A stretch of 9,671 bases of DNA. It comes from Burkholderiales bacterium UBA1834. Its GTDB lineage: Bacteria; Pseudomonadota; Gammaproteobacteria; Burkholderiales; Burkholderiaceae_C. The DNA lies in the NCBI GenBank assembly GCA_002339015.1, contig DDJC01000078.1:3588-13258 (forward strand), in the 5' to 3' direction. Shown here piece after piece: positions 1 through 5,522 of the stretch. Under the pieces are notes generated by a model. That model was not told the origin of the DNA. It searched no databases and saw only the letters and a list, made by a program, of their open reading frames with translations. The stretch's first letter is position 1. Every line of letters starts with the position of its first letter. The translations under genes and the position numbers were made by a program.

Positions 1-575
1 TGATCTTCGACGAGGTGATCACGGGCTTCGGCCGTCTGGGCTCGCCCTTCGCGGCGCAGCACTACGACGTGGTGCCGGACATCATCACGGCCGCCAAGGG
101 CGTGACCAACGGCACCATCCCGATGGGCGTGGTCTTCACCAAGCAGGAGATCCACGACGCCTTCATGCAAGGCCCGCCCGGCATCGAGCTGCCGCACGGC
201 TACACCTACTCCAGCCACCCGATGGCCTGCGCCGCCGCCCTGGCCACGCTGGACACCTATGCAGAAGAGGAACTGCTGACCCGCGCCGCGCGCATGGAAG
301 CCAAGCTGCAATCGGCCATCCATACGCTCAAGGGGTTGCCCAACCTGGTGGACATCCGCAACACGGGCCTGGTGGCAGCGCTGGAGTTCGCGCCCCGACC
401 AGGCGCCGCACCGGGCCGCCGTGCCTTCGAAGTTTTCCTGGGCGCCTGGAACAAAGGCGTGCTGCTGCGCGCGGCAGGCGACAACATCGCCATCTCGCCG
501 CCGCTGATCATCAACGACAGCCAGATCGACCAGATCGTGAGCACGCTGGCCGAGGTGATTCCGACGGTGGAGTGA
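1..575 (+). CDS. Class III omega-amino acid--pyruvate aminotransferase, C-terminal part
   Basis: This is a 5'-truncated CDS; the first full codon is at position 3 and the stop is TGA at 573-575. The visible ~190 residues begin with IFDEVITGFGRLG. In class III (fold type I) PLP aminotransferases this holds the Asp that contacts the pyridine nitrogen of PLP. It is followed by ITAAKGVTNG, whose Lys is the expected Schiff-base residue. The segment HGYTYSSHPMACAAALATLD and the late motifs DIRNTGLVA and SPPLII resemble omega-amino acid:pyruvate (beta-alanine--pyruvate) transaminases, which move an amino group from an omega-amino acid or amine to pyruvate. The enzyme is expected to be cytosolic. The family call is firm; the exact substrate is inferred from resemblance. 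The substrate-binding N-terminal half lies outside the window. The gene converges on ppa across a shared terminator. Confidence 0.9.
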   Translation, partial: IFDEVITGFGRLGSPFAAQHYDVVPDIITAAKGVTNGTIPMGVVFTKQEIHDAFMQGPPGIELPHGYTYSSHPMACAAALATLDTYAEEELLTRAARMEAKLQSAIHTLKGLPNLVDIRNTGLVAALEFAPRPGAAPGRRAFEVFLGAWNKGVLLRAAGDNIAISPPLIINDSQIDQIVSTLAEVIPTVE

Positions 576-590
576 TCACCGCCCCGCTGC

Positions 591-617
591 AAAAAAACCG
601 CCCCTCGGGGCGGTTTT
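591..617. terminator. Bidirectional intrinsic terminator between aminotransferase and ppa
   Basis: An A-run at 591-597 leads into the stem AAAACCGCCC (594-603), a CTCG tetraloop, and GGGCGGTTTT (608-617). The A-tract pairs with the T-tract, so the hairpin reads as a GC-stem-plus-U-tract terminator on either strand. That suits two converging genes 66 bases apart. Confidence 0.85.
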
Positions 618-641
618 GTTCATGGTGCGCCAGAGAACCGA

Positions 642-1172
642 TCAGGCCTTCTTGACGGCAGCCAAGCCGGAGCGGACTTCTTCCTTGGCGTCTTCGATGC
701 CGGCCCAGCCGACCACCTTCACCCACTTGCCGGGCTCCAGATCTTTGTAGTGCTCGAAGAAGTGCTTGATCTGCGCCAGCAGCAGTTCGGGCAAGTCTTC
801 CAGCGCCTGGATCTTCTTGTACATGGGGCACAGCTTCTCGGTCGGCACGGCCACCAGCTTGGAGTCGCCGCCGGCCTCGTCCTCCATCTTCAGGATGCCC
901 AGGGGACGCACAGCCACCACCACGCCCGGGGGCAGCGGGAACGGGGTCACCACCAGCACGTCGACCGGGTCGCCATCGGCAGCCAGGGTCTGTGGCACAT
1001 AGCCATAGTTGCAGGGGTAATGCATGGCCGTGCCCATGAAGCGGTCCACGAACACGGCGCCGCTGTCCTTGTCCACCTCGTACTTGACAGGGGCGGCATT
1101 GGCGGAGATCTCGATGATGACGTTGAACACGTCGGGGGCCTTGGACCCGGGGGTGACATTCAGCAGGCTCAT
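642..1172 (-). CDS. ppa: Inorganic pyrophosphatase (family I)
   Basis: The 176-aa cytosolic enzyme hydrolyses pyrophosphate to two phosphates, pulling biosynthetic reactions forward; it is metal (Mg2+) dependent. The length matches bacterial family I enzymes (~175 aa). The active-site set aligns with E. coli Ppa at an offset of +1: E21, K30, E32, R44, Y52, Y56, D66/D68/D71 in DGDPVDVLV, D98, D103, K105, Y142 and K143. All are present, so the enzyme should be active. The start is ATG at 1170-1172 (reverse strand), giving MSLLNVTPG. No convincing Shine-Dalgarno precedes it. It shares a terminator with the upstream-strand aminotransferase and is divergent from the phasin gene. Confidence 0.97.
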   Translation of the reverse strand: MSLLNVTPGSKAPDVFNVIIEISANAAPVKYEVDKDSGAVFVDRFMGTAMHYPCNYGYVPQTLAADGDPVDVLVVTPFPLPPGVVVAVRPLGILKMEDEAGGDSKLVAVPTEKLCPMYKKIQALEDLPELLLAQIKHFFEHYKDLEPGKWVKVVGWAGIEDAKEEVRSGLAAVKKA

Positions 1173-1232
1173 GGTGTGCGGTGCGTGATGGTTTGACGAA
1201 GAGAAAGCGGGTGCGCGTGGCGCAAGGGCGCC

Positions 1233-1260
1233 AGTGTAGGCGAAGGCAATTTAGATCAAT
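1233..1260 (-). promoter_or_regulatory. Weak candidate ppa promoter
   Basis: On the minus strand a -10-like TACACT (1233-1238) lies 15-16 bases downstream of a -35-like ATTGAT/TTGATC (1254-1260). Both hexamers match the consensus only partly and the spacing is short. It is offered because it is the best sigma-70-like pair found in front of ppa. The -35 region lies in a small AATC-rich tract (1254-1274). Confidence 0.25.
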
Positions 1261-1271
1261 CAATCCAATCA

Positions 1272-1347
1272 ATGTTGCAGCGCACAAAAGACGCTTGCAA
1301 TGTGCGCCTGATTCCCCAATACTTCGAACCATGTTGCAGCGCAACAT
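1272..1347. promoter_or_regulatory. Candidate PhaR-type operators in phasin promoter
   Basis: The 13-mer ATGTTGCAGCGCA occurs twice, at 1272-1284 and 1331-1343, exactly 59 bases apart. The second copy extends to a perfect inverted repeat, ATGTTGC-AGC-GCAACAT (1331-1347). A third related element, TTGCAATGTGC (1295-1305), lies between them. PhaR, the PHA-responsive repressor of phasin genes, is known to bind TGC/GCA-rich sites at phaP promoters. The assignment to PhaR is inferred from this and from the gene behind the sites; phaR itself is not in the window. Confidence 0.6.
1295..1323 (+). promoter_or_regulatory. Candidate sigma-70 promoter of the phasin gene
   Basis: A -35-like TTGCAA (1295-1300) and a -10-like AATACT (1318-1323), each matching 4 of 6 consensus bases, are separated by an optimal 17 bases. 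Transcription would start near 1330. This places the perfect dyad 1331-1347 over the first transcribed bases and another TTGCA element in the -35 itself, a good layout for repression by occlusion. Confidence 0.45.
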
Positions 1348-1418
1348 AGCGGCTTTCCAGAAATATCGACCGCTAGTCGCCAAGCAATCCACTCATTGAC
1401 TGACGATGGAGATTCAAG

Positions 1419-1967
1419 ATGCTGACTGCCGAACAACTGCTGGCCACTCACAAAGCCAACATCGAAACCCTGTTCACGCTGGGTCAGAAGGCTTTCGAAG
1501 GCGTTGAAAAGCTGGTCGAGTTGAACCTGCAAACGGCCAAGACCACGCTGGACGAAGTCGCCGATCACACCCGCGCCGTGCTGTCCGTCAAGGATGCTCA
1601 GGAGTTGATGGCTCTGCAGACTGCCATGCTCCAGCCCAATGCGGAAAAGATGGCCGCCTACAGCCGCCACGTGTACGACATCGCCGCCTCGACCAGTTCC
1701 GAAGTGAGCAAGCTGGCCGAATCGCAAGCCGCTGAAGCCCAGCAGAAGTTCCTGTCGGTGGTGGACAACGCTGTCAAGAATGCCCCCGCCGGCACCGAGA
1801 ACGCCGTCGTGCTGGTGAAGTCGGCCGTGGCCGCCGCCAACAATGCTTTCGACTCCGTTCAGAAGGCTGCCAAGCAAGCCGCCGACGTCGCCGAAGCCAA
1901 CTTCCAGGCCATCACCAACACCGCCGTGAAGGCCACGCAAGCCGCCAAGCCCCGCAAGACGGCCTGA
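1419..1967 (+). CDS. Phasin family protein (PHA granule-associated)
   Basis: The 182-aa product is small, has no signal peptide or membrane segment, contains no Cys or Trp, and is rich in Ala, Lys, Glu and Gln. Its N-terminus (MLTAEQLLATHKANIETLF, then FEGVEKLVELNLQTAKTTLDE) is typical of the betaproteobacterial phasin_2 family. The rest is amphipathic helix. The Ala/Lys-rich tail AAKQAADVAEANFQA ends in AAKPRKTA, common in these phasins. Phasins coat polyhydroxyalkanoate granules and control their number and size. The start is ATG 1419, supported by GGAGA at 1408-1412 (six-base spacing). The gene is monocistronic, with its own promoter region and a strong terminator at 2125-2154. Operator-like repeats upstream suggest induction when PHA accumulates. 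PHA synthase genes are not nearby. Confidence 0.92.
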   Translation: MLTAEQLLATHKANIETLFTLGQKAFEGVEKLVELNLQTAKTTLDEVADHTRAVLSVKDAQELMALQTAMLQPNAEKMAAYSRHVYDIAASTSSEVSKLAESQAAEAQQKFLSVVDNAVKNAPAGTENAVVLVKSAVAAANNAFDSVQKAAKQAADVAEANFQAITNTAVKATQAAKPRKTA

Positions 1968-1978
1968 GCGAGCAGTCG

Positions 1979-2119
1979 GCCAGGGGTGTGGCTGATCACC
2001 TCCCTGGCAGGCCGCGGAACTTTGCGGGAGTCTGCGAACTCCCAAGGATGCCGCTCTGGACAAGCGGTACTCCCTGAAAGGTTGTCTCCTCGGTACCTCC
2101 GATCCTCATTCAAGGTACC
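1979..2119 (+). other. Structured 3' region downstream of the phasin gene
   Basis: The 157 bases between the phasin stop and its terminator contain no credible ORF but a run of potential hairpins. These are GCCAGGG (1979-1985) with CCCTGGC (2002-2008); the perfect GGGAGT (2026-2031), loop CTGCGA, ACTCCC (2038-2043); CCGCT (2051-2055), loop CTGGACA, AGCGG (2063-2067); and two GGTACC words (2092-2097, 2114-2119) that can pair. It may be a stabilised 3' UTR, or it may give rise to a small RNA ending at the intrinsic terminator. No RNA family was recognised. Confidence 0.4.
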
Positions 2120-2124
2120 TTAAG

Positions 2125-2154
2125 GCCCGGTGGCTTGCCACCGGGCTTTTTTTT
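2125..2154 (+). terminator. Strong Rho-independent terminator after the phasin gene
   Basis: The perfect stem GCCCGGTGG (2125-2133), loop CTTG, CCACCGGGC (2138-2146) is followed by eight T residues (2147-2154). It should end phasin transcription efficiently. It stops only 21 bases before the aat start codon. Confidence 0.93.
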
Positions 2155-2175
2155 GCTTGTTTATGCTTGTCACCC

Positions 2176-2916
2176 ATGATCGATTGGCTACAGGCTCACT
2201 CCCCTTTTCCGGACACGCGCCGCGCGCTGGGGCCGGAGACCGACGCACCTGGCCTGCTGGCCGCCGGGGGCGAGCTGACCATCGAGCGCCTGCAGGCGGC
2301 CTACAGGCGGGGCATCTTCCCGTGGTTCGGGCCGGGTCAGCCGGTGATGTGGTGGTCGCCTGCACCGCGCATGGTGCTGCCGGTGTCGCAGTTCAAGCTG
2401 TCGCGCTCGCTTCGCAAAACCATCGCGCGCTTTCGCCGCACGCCCGGCTGCGAGCTGCGCATCGACTTTGATTTCCCCACGGTGATCAGCGCCTGCGCCG
2501 ACAAGCCACGCGATGGGCAGGACGGTACCTGGATCGTGCCCGCCATCCAGGAGGCCTATGGCCACTGGCACCGCGCCGGCCAGGTCCATTCGTTCGAGAC
2601 CTGGATCGATGGTGAACTGGCCGGGGGCCTGTACGGCGTCAACATCGGCCGAATGTTCTTCGGCGAATCGATGTTCGCCCACCGCACCGATGCCTCCAAG
2701 ATCGCCCTGGCAGCACTGGTGTGCTTTTGCCGCGCCAATGGCATCGACGTGATCGACTGCCAGCAGCAGACAGAACACCTCGCCTCACTCGGCGCCGTGC
2801 CTTGGTCACGGGAACGCTTTGAAGCGCACTTGACAGGGGTCGTGGACCAACCCAGGCCAGCGGTTTGGGCCTATGATGATTCCTTATGGTCCGCATTGGC
2901 CACGCCCCTCTCTTAG
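2176..2916 (+). CDS. aat: Leucyl/phenylalanyl-tRNA--protein transferase
   Basis: The 246-aa cytosolic aminoacyltransferase of the GNAT-like fold moves Leu or Phe from charged tRNA onto proteins with an N-terminal Lys or Arg. This makes an N-degron for ClpS/ClpAP. Family landmarks are in order: GLLAAGGEL (~26-34), YRRGIFPWF (43-51), MWWSP (58-62), GTWI (117-120), GGLYGV (150-155), GESMF (163-167) and HLASLGA (201-207). The length is usual for the family. ATG 2176 is chosen because it gives the family-like start MIDWLQ; a TTG three codons upstream (2167) is possible. Neither has a Shine-Dalgarno, and the phasin terminator lies just upstream, so the mRNA leader is very short or absent. bpt follows after 24 bases. 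Confidence 0.96.
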   Translation: MIDWLQAHSPFPDTRRALGPETDAPGLLAAGGELTIERLQAAYRRGIFPWFGPGQPVMWWSPAPRMVLPVSQFKLSRSLRKTIARFRRTPGCELRIDFDFPTVISACADKPRDGQDGTWIVPAIQEAYGHWHRAGQVHSFETWIDGELAGGLYGVNIGRMFFGESMFAHRTDASKIALAALVCFCRANGIDVIDCQQQTEHLASLGAVPWSRERFEAHLTGVVDQPRPAVWAYDDSLWSALATPLS

Positions 2917-2940
2917 AGCCCTGAGTCGCCCCCCCTTGCC

Positions 2941-3762
2941 GTGACACACCTCAAAGATCTGCCCCTGGCGTCACTGCAGTTCTATGCGACAGCGCCCTAC
3001 CCCTGCAGCTACCTGGGGGACAGGACGGCCCGGTCGCAGGTGGCCACGCCCAGCCACCTGATCAATGCCGATGTGTACTCGGGGCTGGTGTCCAGCGGCT
3101 TTCGGCGCAGTGGCATGTTCACTTACCGGCCCTATTGCGACGGATGCCAGGCCTGCATCCCTCTGCGCGTGCCGGCAGAGCAGTTCCAGCCCAGCCGCAG
3201 CCAGCGCCGCGCCTGGAAGACGCATCAGAACCTGGAGGCGCGCGTGTCGCGCCTGTGCTTCACGCCTGAACACTACCGTCTCTACCTGAGCTACCAGGCC
3301 AGCCGCCACAGTGGTGGGGGCATGGACCAGGATTCGGTCGACCAGTACACCCAGTTCCTGCTGCAAAGCCGTGTGAATTCGCGCCTGGTGGAATTCCGGG
3401 ATCCTGGCACGCCCGGGCAACCCGGCACGCTGCGCATGGTGTCCATCCTGGACATCCTCAACGACGGGCTGTCGGCGGTCTACACCTTCTACGATCCGGA
3501 CCCGCGCGCCAGCTACGGTACCTACAACATCCTGTGGCAGATCCAGCAGGCCCGTGAGTTGGGCCTGCCCTACGCCTACCTGGGCTACTGGATCGAGAAG
3601 AGCCCCAAGATGGCCTACAAGGCCTCGTTCAAGCCCCATCAGATCCTGCAGCAGGGACACTGGCGTGATCCGGCCGCGCCCACACCAGCCGGCGGGGGCG
3701 GCCGCCCCGGCTCGGCAGGGCGGCAAGCGGCATCGTCAGGGCGCCAGGACAACCAGACCTGA
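2941..3762 (+). CDS. bpt: Aspartate/glutamate leucyltransferase (bacterial ATE homologue)
   Basis: The 273-aa protein belongs to the ATE/Bpt family. Bacterial Bpt transfers Leu from tRNA to N-terminal Asp or Glu, complementing Aat in the N-degron pathway. Visible marks are APYPCSYL with Cys22; the Cys cluster CDGCQACIPLR (Cys66, Cys69, Cys72); RHSGGGMDQDS (122-132); TFYDPDPRASYGTYNILW (182-199); and YLGYWIEKSPKMAYKASF (213-230). The start is GTG 2941, which yields the expected beginning MTHLKDLPLASLQFYATAP; it has no clear Shine-Dalgarno. The conserved domain ends near HWRDP (240-244). A ~29-residue Pro/Gly/Arg/Ser-rich tail follows, whose last nine codons overlap the convergent SIMPL gene. 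Co-transcription with aat is likely. Confidence 0.95.
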   Translation: MTHLKDLPLASLQFYATAPYPCSYLGDRTARSQVATPSHLINADVYSGLVSSGFRRSGMFTYRPYCDGCQACIPLRVPAEQFQPSRSQRRAWKTHQNLEARVSRLCFTPEHYRLYLSYQASRHSGGGMDQDSVDQYTQFLLQSRVNSRLVEFRDPGTPGQPGTLRMVSILDILNDGLSAVYTFYDPDPRASYGTYNILWQIQQARELGLPYAYLGYWIEKSPKMAYKASFKPHQILQQGHWRDPAAPTPAGGGGRPGSAGRQAASSGRQDNQT

Positions 3763-4539
3763 CACCGTCACGGTGACGGTCCCCTTGCCCGGCTCGACCG
3801 GCAGCGGCGCCGAATCGGCCACCTCGGCACGCGCGGCCTTCATCATCATCGGCACCGGGCGGTTCTCGAAGCCCTCACCCGCCTGGATGTTCACTTCACC
3901 CAGCGTGTAGTTGGCAAAGCCGAAGGCCTTGGCCACGTCCACCGCCTTGGCACGGTAGGCCGCGATGGCCTGGGCCGTGACCTGCGACTCGTACTGTTCA
4001 CGCAGCGCGCGCGACAGGTCGTAGCGCACATTGACCACATTGAGCTGATTCAGGCGGCCCACCGTCTGCGCGATGCGCGCCATGTCGGTGCCCTGGATGA
4101 CCAGTTGCGCCTGCCCTTGCCAACCGTTGACCTTGCCCTGGTTGGTGTAGCGCGGGTGGATGGAGAAGGCGCCGGTGCGCACCTCCAGCGCGCCATTGGG
4201 CTGAACGGCTTTGCGGGCCTCGGTCAGCGCGGCATCGAGCTGCTGCTTGAGGCCGGCCTGCACCTCGGAGGCCTGGGCGCCGTCCTTGTTGGCCTGCAGG
4301 GTGACGATCAGCAAATCCTGAGTGAGCTCTTGCGAGGCCGTGGCCGAGAAAGAGACCGCATTGCGACGCTCGGTGACCACAGTCTGCGCGTTGGCCTGAG
4401 TGGCGCTCAGGGCGGCTGCCCCCACGAGCAGCGCCAAGGTGGCTGCAGCAAAAGCCTGGTGCCGCGAACGCGGTGTGGATGCTGGCGAGGCAGCAAGAAC
4501 GCGGGCGGGCTGTGCATCGAAACGGCGGCTGGAAGTCAT
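3736..4539 (-). CDS. SIMPL domain (DUF541) exported protein
   Basis: This is a 267-aa protein of the SIMPL/DUF541 family (YggE-like in E. coli, linked to oxidative stress defence; the biochemical role is not settled). The N-terminus has a long basic n-region, a hydrophobic core FAAATLALLVGAAALS (30-45) and a likely signal peptidase I site after ANA (residue 51), so export to the periplasm is inferred. The SIMPL domain spans ~57-265, beginning TVVTERRNAVSFSATAS and ending GKGTVTVTVSGLVVLAP. ATG 4537-4539 is chosen because AAGGA (4549-4553 on the minus strand) precedes it by nine bases. The open frame extends 26 codons further upstream, but that extension lacks such support. The 3' end overlaps bpt by 27 bases in convergent orientation. 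Confidence 0.88.
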   Translation of the reverse strand: MTSSRRFDAQPARVLAASPASTPRSRHQAFAAATLALLVGAAALSATQANAQTVVTERRNAVSFSATASQELTQDLLIVTLQANKDGAQASEVQAGLKQQLDAALTEARKAVQPNGALEVRTGAFSIHPRYTNQGKVNGWQGQAQLVIQGTDMARIAQTVGRLNQLNVVNVRYDLSRALREQYESQVTAQAIAAYRAKAVDVAKAFGFANYTLGEVNIQAGEGFENRPVPMMMKAARAEVADSAPLPVEPGKGTVTVTVSGLVVLAP

Positions 4540-4635
4540 CGAGAAGGGTCCTTTTCTGTGTGATGAACACCCCCAGACTAACGCGCCAATCGATGCCCCT
4601 GCCGACAACGTACGCATTTCTTACCCATCGGCAAG

Positions 4636-4704
4636 ATTTGTAACAAGCAGTCAGATGGCTGAAAACGACCCGTCAAACTGTTCAAAATCGTCTCTGTTAC
4701 AAAT
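4636..4704. promoter_or_regulatory. Inverted repeat in the SIMPL/ompR divergent region
   Basis: ATTTGTAAC (4636-4644) and GTTACAAAT (4696-4704) form a perfect 9-base inverted repeat, with a 51-base gap. Both lie in the 184-base region between the divergent SIMPL gene and ompR. OmpR-family regulators bind AT-rich sites with GTAACA/GTTACA-like cores, so autoregulation of ompR is a reasonable inference. A CTGTT direct repeat (4678-4682, 4694-4698) lies in the same stretch. No convincing -35/-10 pair was seen. Confidence 0.4.
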
Positions 4705-4723
4705 TTCGCTGAGGACGATAACC

Positions 4724-5458
4724 ATGACTCCTAACGCCAATCAGCGCCACGACCGTGTTCTGGTGGTGGACGACGATGCCCGCATCCGCGATCTGCTGCG
4801 CCGCTACCTGAGCCAGGAGGGCTTCGAGGTGCTGCTGGCCGAAGACGCCAAGGCCCTGAACCGCCTGCTCACCCGCGAGACCGTCGACCTGATCGTGCTG
4901 GACCTGATGCTCCCCGGTGAAGACGGCCTCTCGATCTGCCGCCGCCTGCGCGCGGCCAACGACGTCACCCCCATCATCATGCTGACCGCCAAGGTTGAGG
5001 ACGTGGACCGCATCGTCGGTCTGGAAGTGGGCGCGGACGACTACCTGCCCAAGCCCTTCAATCCGCGCGAACTGCTGGCCCGCATCCATGCCGTGCTGCG
5101 CCGCCGCCCTTCCCCCGAGGCCCCCGGCGCCCCGGCCAAGGAAGCCCAGACCGTGCTGTTCGGGCCCTTCGAGTTCGACCTGGCCCTGCGCCGCCTGAGC
5201 AAGGAAGGCGAGCCTATCTCCCTGACCACGGGCGAGTTCTCCATGCTCAAGGCCCTGGTGCGCCACCCGCGCCAGCCGCTGTCGCGCGACAAGCTGGCCC
5301 AGCTGGCCCGCGGCCGCGAGTTCGAGCCCTTTGACCGCAGCCTGGATGTGCAGATCTCGCGACTGCGCAAGATGATCGAGCCGGATCCTTCGCAACCGCG
5401 CTACATTCAGACGGTCTGGGGTGTGGGCTATGTGTTCGTGCCGGACGGTGGCAGCTGA
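4724..5458 (+). CDS. ompR: OmpR-family response regulator (OmpR/RisA)
   Basis: The 244-aa two-component regulator has an N-terminal receiver domain (~11-125) with acidic pocket DDD (16-18), phosphoacceptor Asp60 in VLDLMLPGEDGLSICRRLR, Thr88 and Lys110. A winged-helix DNA-binding domain follows (~143-240), with LTTGEFSMLKALVRHPRQPL, the recognition-helix region FDRSLDVQISRLRKMIE and the end YIQTVWGVGYVFVPDG. The similarity to enterobacterial OmpR is strong across the whole length; in Bordetella the equivalent is RisA. The start is ATG 4724, with GAGGA at 4711-4715. Further upstream in-frame codons (from 4400) run through the divergent gene and are not credible. The partner kinase follows after 64 bases. 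Confidence 0.95.
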   Translation: MTPNANQRHDRVLVVDDDARIRDLLRRYLSQEGFEVLLAEDAKALNRLLTRETVDLIVLDLMLPGEDGLSICRRLRAANDVTPIIMLTAKVEDVDRIVGLEVGADDYLPKPFNPRELLARIHAVLRRRPSPEAPGAPAKEAQTVLFGPFEFDLALRRLSKEGEPISLTTGEFSMLKALVRHPRQPLSRDKLAQLARGREFEPFDRSLDVQISRLRKMIEPDPSQPRYIQTVWGVGYVFVPDGGS

Positions 5459-5462
5459 TTGA

Positions 5463-5487
5463 GGCACGGGGCCGCCGCGCCCCTGCC
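5463..5487 (+). other. Hairpin between ompR and its sensor gene
   Basis: GGCA-C-GGGGC (5463-5472) can pair with GCCCC-TGCC (5479-5487), with one bulged C and a six-base loop. No U-tract follows, so it is not a classic terminator. It may act as a partial processing or stability element that sets regulator above sensor in amount. That role is inferred. Confidence 0.4.
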
Positions 5488-5522
5488 GGCGTGAAGCTGT
5501 TCTTCCCTCCATAACGATTCCA

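Noticed and set aside
1254..1274. AATC-rich imperfect tandem tract (GATCAATCAATCCAATCAATG)
   Set aside because: It is too short and irregular to call a phase-variable repeat. It may simply be part of the AT-rich divergent promoter region.
511..1392. 293-codon minus-strand open frame overlapping ppa in another frame
   Set aside because: ppa explains this strand with a complete active site. The alternative frame gives Arg/Gly/Pro-rich low-complexity protein.
2092..2119. Repeated GGTACC words as possible insertion-sequence or attachment-site ends
   Set aside because: GGTACC also occurs inside aat and bpt by chance. There is no transposase, target duplication or longer repeat around these copies.
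2130..2471. 113-codon plus-strand frame beginning in the phasin terminator
   Set aside because: It starts within the terminator hairpin and overlaps aat in another frame. The product has no recognisable features.
4540..4617. 26-residue extension of the SIMPL protein (start MRTLSAG)
   Set aside because: The internal ATG at 4537-4539 has a good ribosome site and leaves a proper signal peptide. The extension adds an implausible leader before it.
4400..4723. 108-codon N-terminal extension of the OmpR homologue
   Set aside because: It runs through the start of the divergent SIMPL gene, and the ribosome site GAGGA at 4711 plus family length support ATG 4724.
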